Assembly: GCA_028705905.1 (NCBI GenBank)
Contig: JAQWCP010000139.1
Location: forward strand, 1 to 5,074
Length of the DNA stretch: 5,074 nt
Source: Oscillospiraceae bacterium
Lineage (GTDB): Bacteria > Bacillota > Clostridia > Oscillospirales > Oscillospiraceae
Direction of reading: 5' to 3'
A program made the position numbers and the translations under genes. This document shows, piece after piece, positions 5,067-5,074 of this stretch. The notes under the pieces were generated by a model. That model was not told the DNA's origin and did no database searches. It saw only the letters and a list, made by a program, of their open reading frames with translations. Positions within the stretch are counted from its first letter, which is position 1, and every line of letters begins with the position of its first letter.

Positions 5067-5074
5067 AATATTTG

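Overview
The window reads as a low-to-mid GC Firmicute chromosome, most likely a gut clostridium (Oscillospiraceae or relatives). This is inferred from strong AGGAGG-type ribosome binding sites, sigma-A-like promoters, a YmdB-family phosphodiesterase, a short TalC-type transaldolase and a class I-beta DAHP synthase. No lineage marker such as rRNA is present, so the placement is tentative. I see no mobile element, CRISPR array or tRNA.

Layout from left to right. Positions 1-1598 (minus strand) hold a two-gene unit: a ymdB-type 2',3'-cyclic nucleotide phosphodiesterase, then, 12 bases after its stop, a second metallophosphoesterase of the SbcD/Mre11/YhaO type that runs off the left edge. A divergent promoter region (1599-1804) separates this unit from a plus-strand transaldolase gene (1805-2452), which has a near-consensus promoter and a perfect AGGAGG. 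A 248-base gap follows with a perfect 16-bp inverted repeat, then a small plus-strand three-helix membrane protein of PQ-loop/SemiSWEET type (2701-3006). It meets, tail to tail with only 3 bases between stops, the minus-strand aromatic unit aroF-tyrA (4875 down to 3010).

The most interesting part is the aroF leader at the right edge (4876-5074, minus strand). It contains a 31-codon ORF (5051 down to 4956) with its own Shine-Dalgarno. Its residues 8-16 read RFYWCYRYF, so Phe, Tyr and Trp codons are packed together. Twenty bases after its stop is a strong intrinsic terminator, which ends 26 bases before the aroF start. The leader also contains a hairpin inside the aromatic codons, a 15-nt long-range pairing that would close the leader-peptide start and abuts the terminator exactly, and a second stretch that could compete for the terminator's 5' arm. 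Together these look like a ribosome-mediated attenuator sensing all three aromatic amino acids, placed before the first committed enzyme of their shared pathway.

How the genes fit: AroF makes DAHP, the entry to the shikimate pathway, and TyrA converts prephenate toward tyrosine. Transaldolase acts in the non-oxidative pentose phosphate pathway and interconverts erythrose-4-phosphate, the AroF co-substrate; that link is metabolic and not an operon link. TyrA has no C-terminal ACT domain, and AroF seems to lack one residue tied to Tyr inhibition in a homologue. Transcriptional control by the leader may therefore carry much of the regulation, which is inference.
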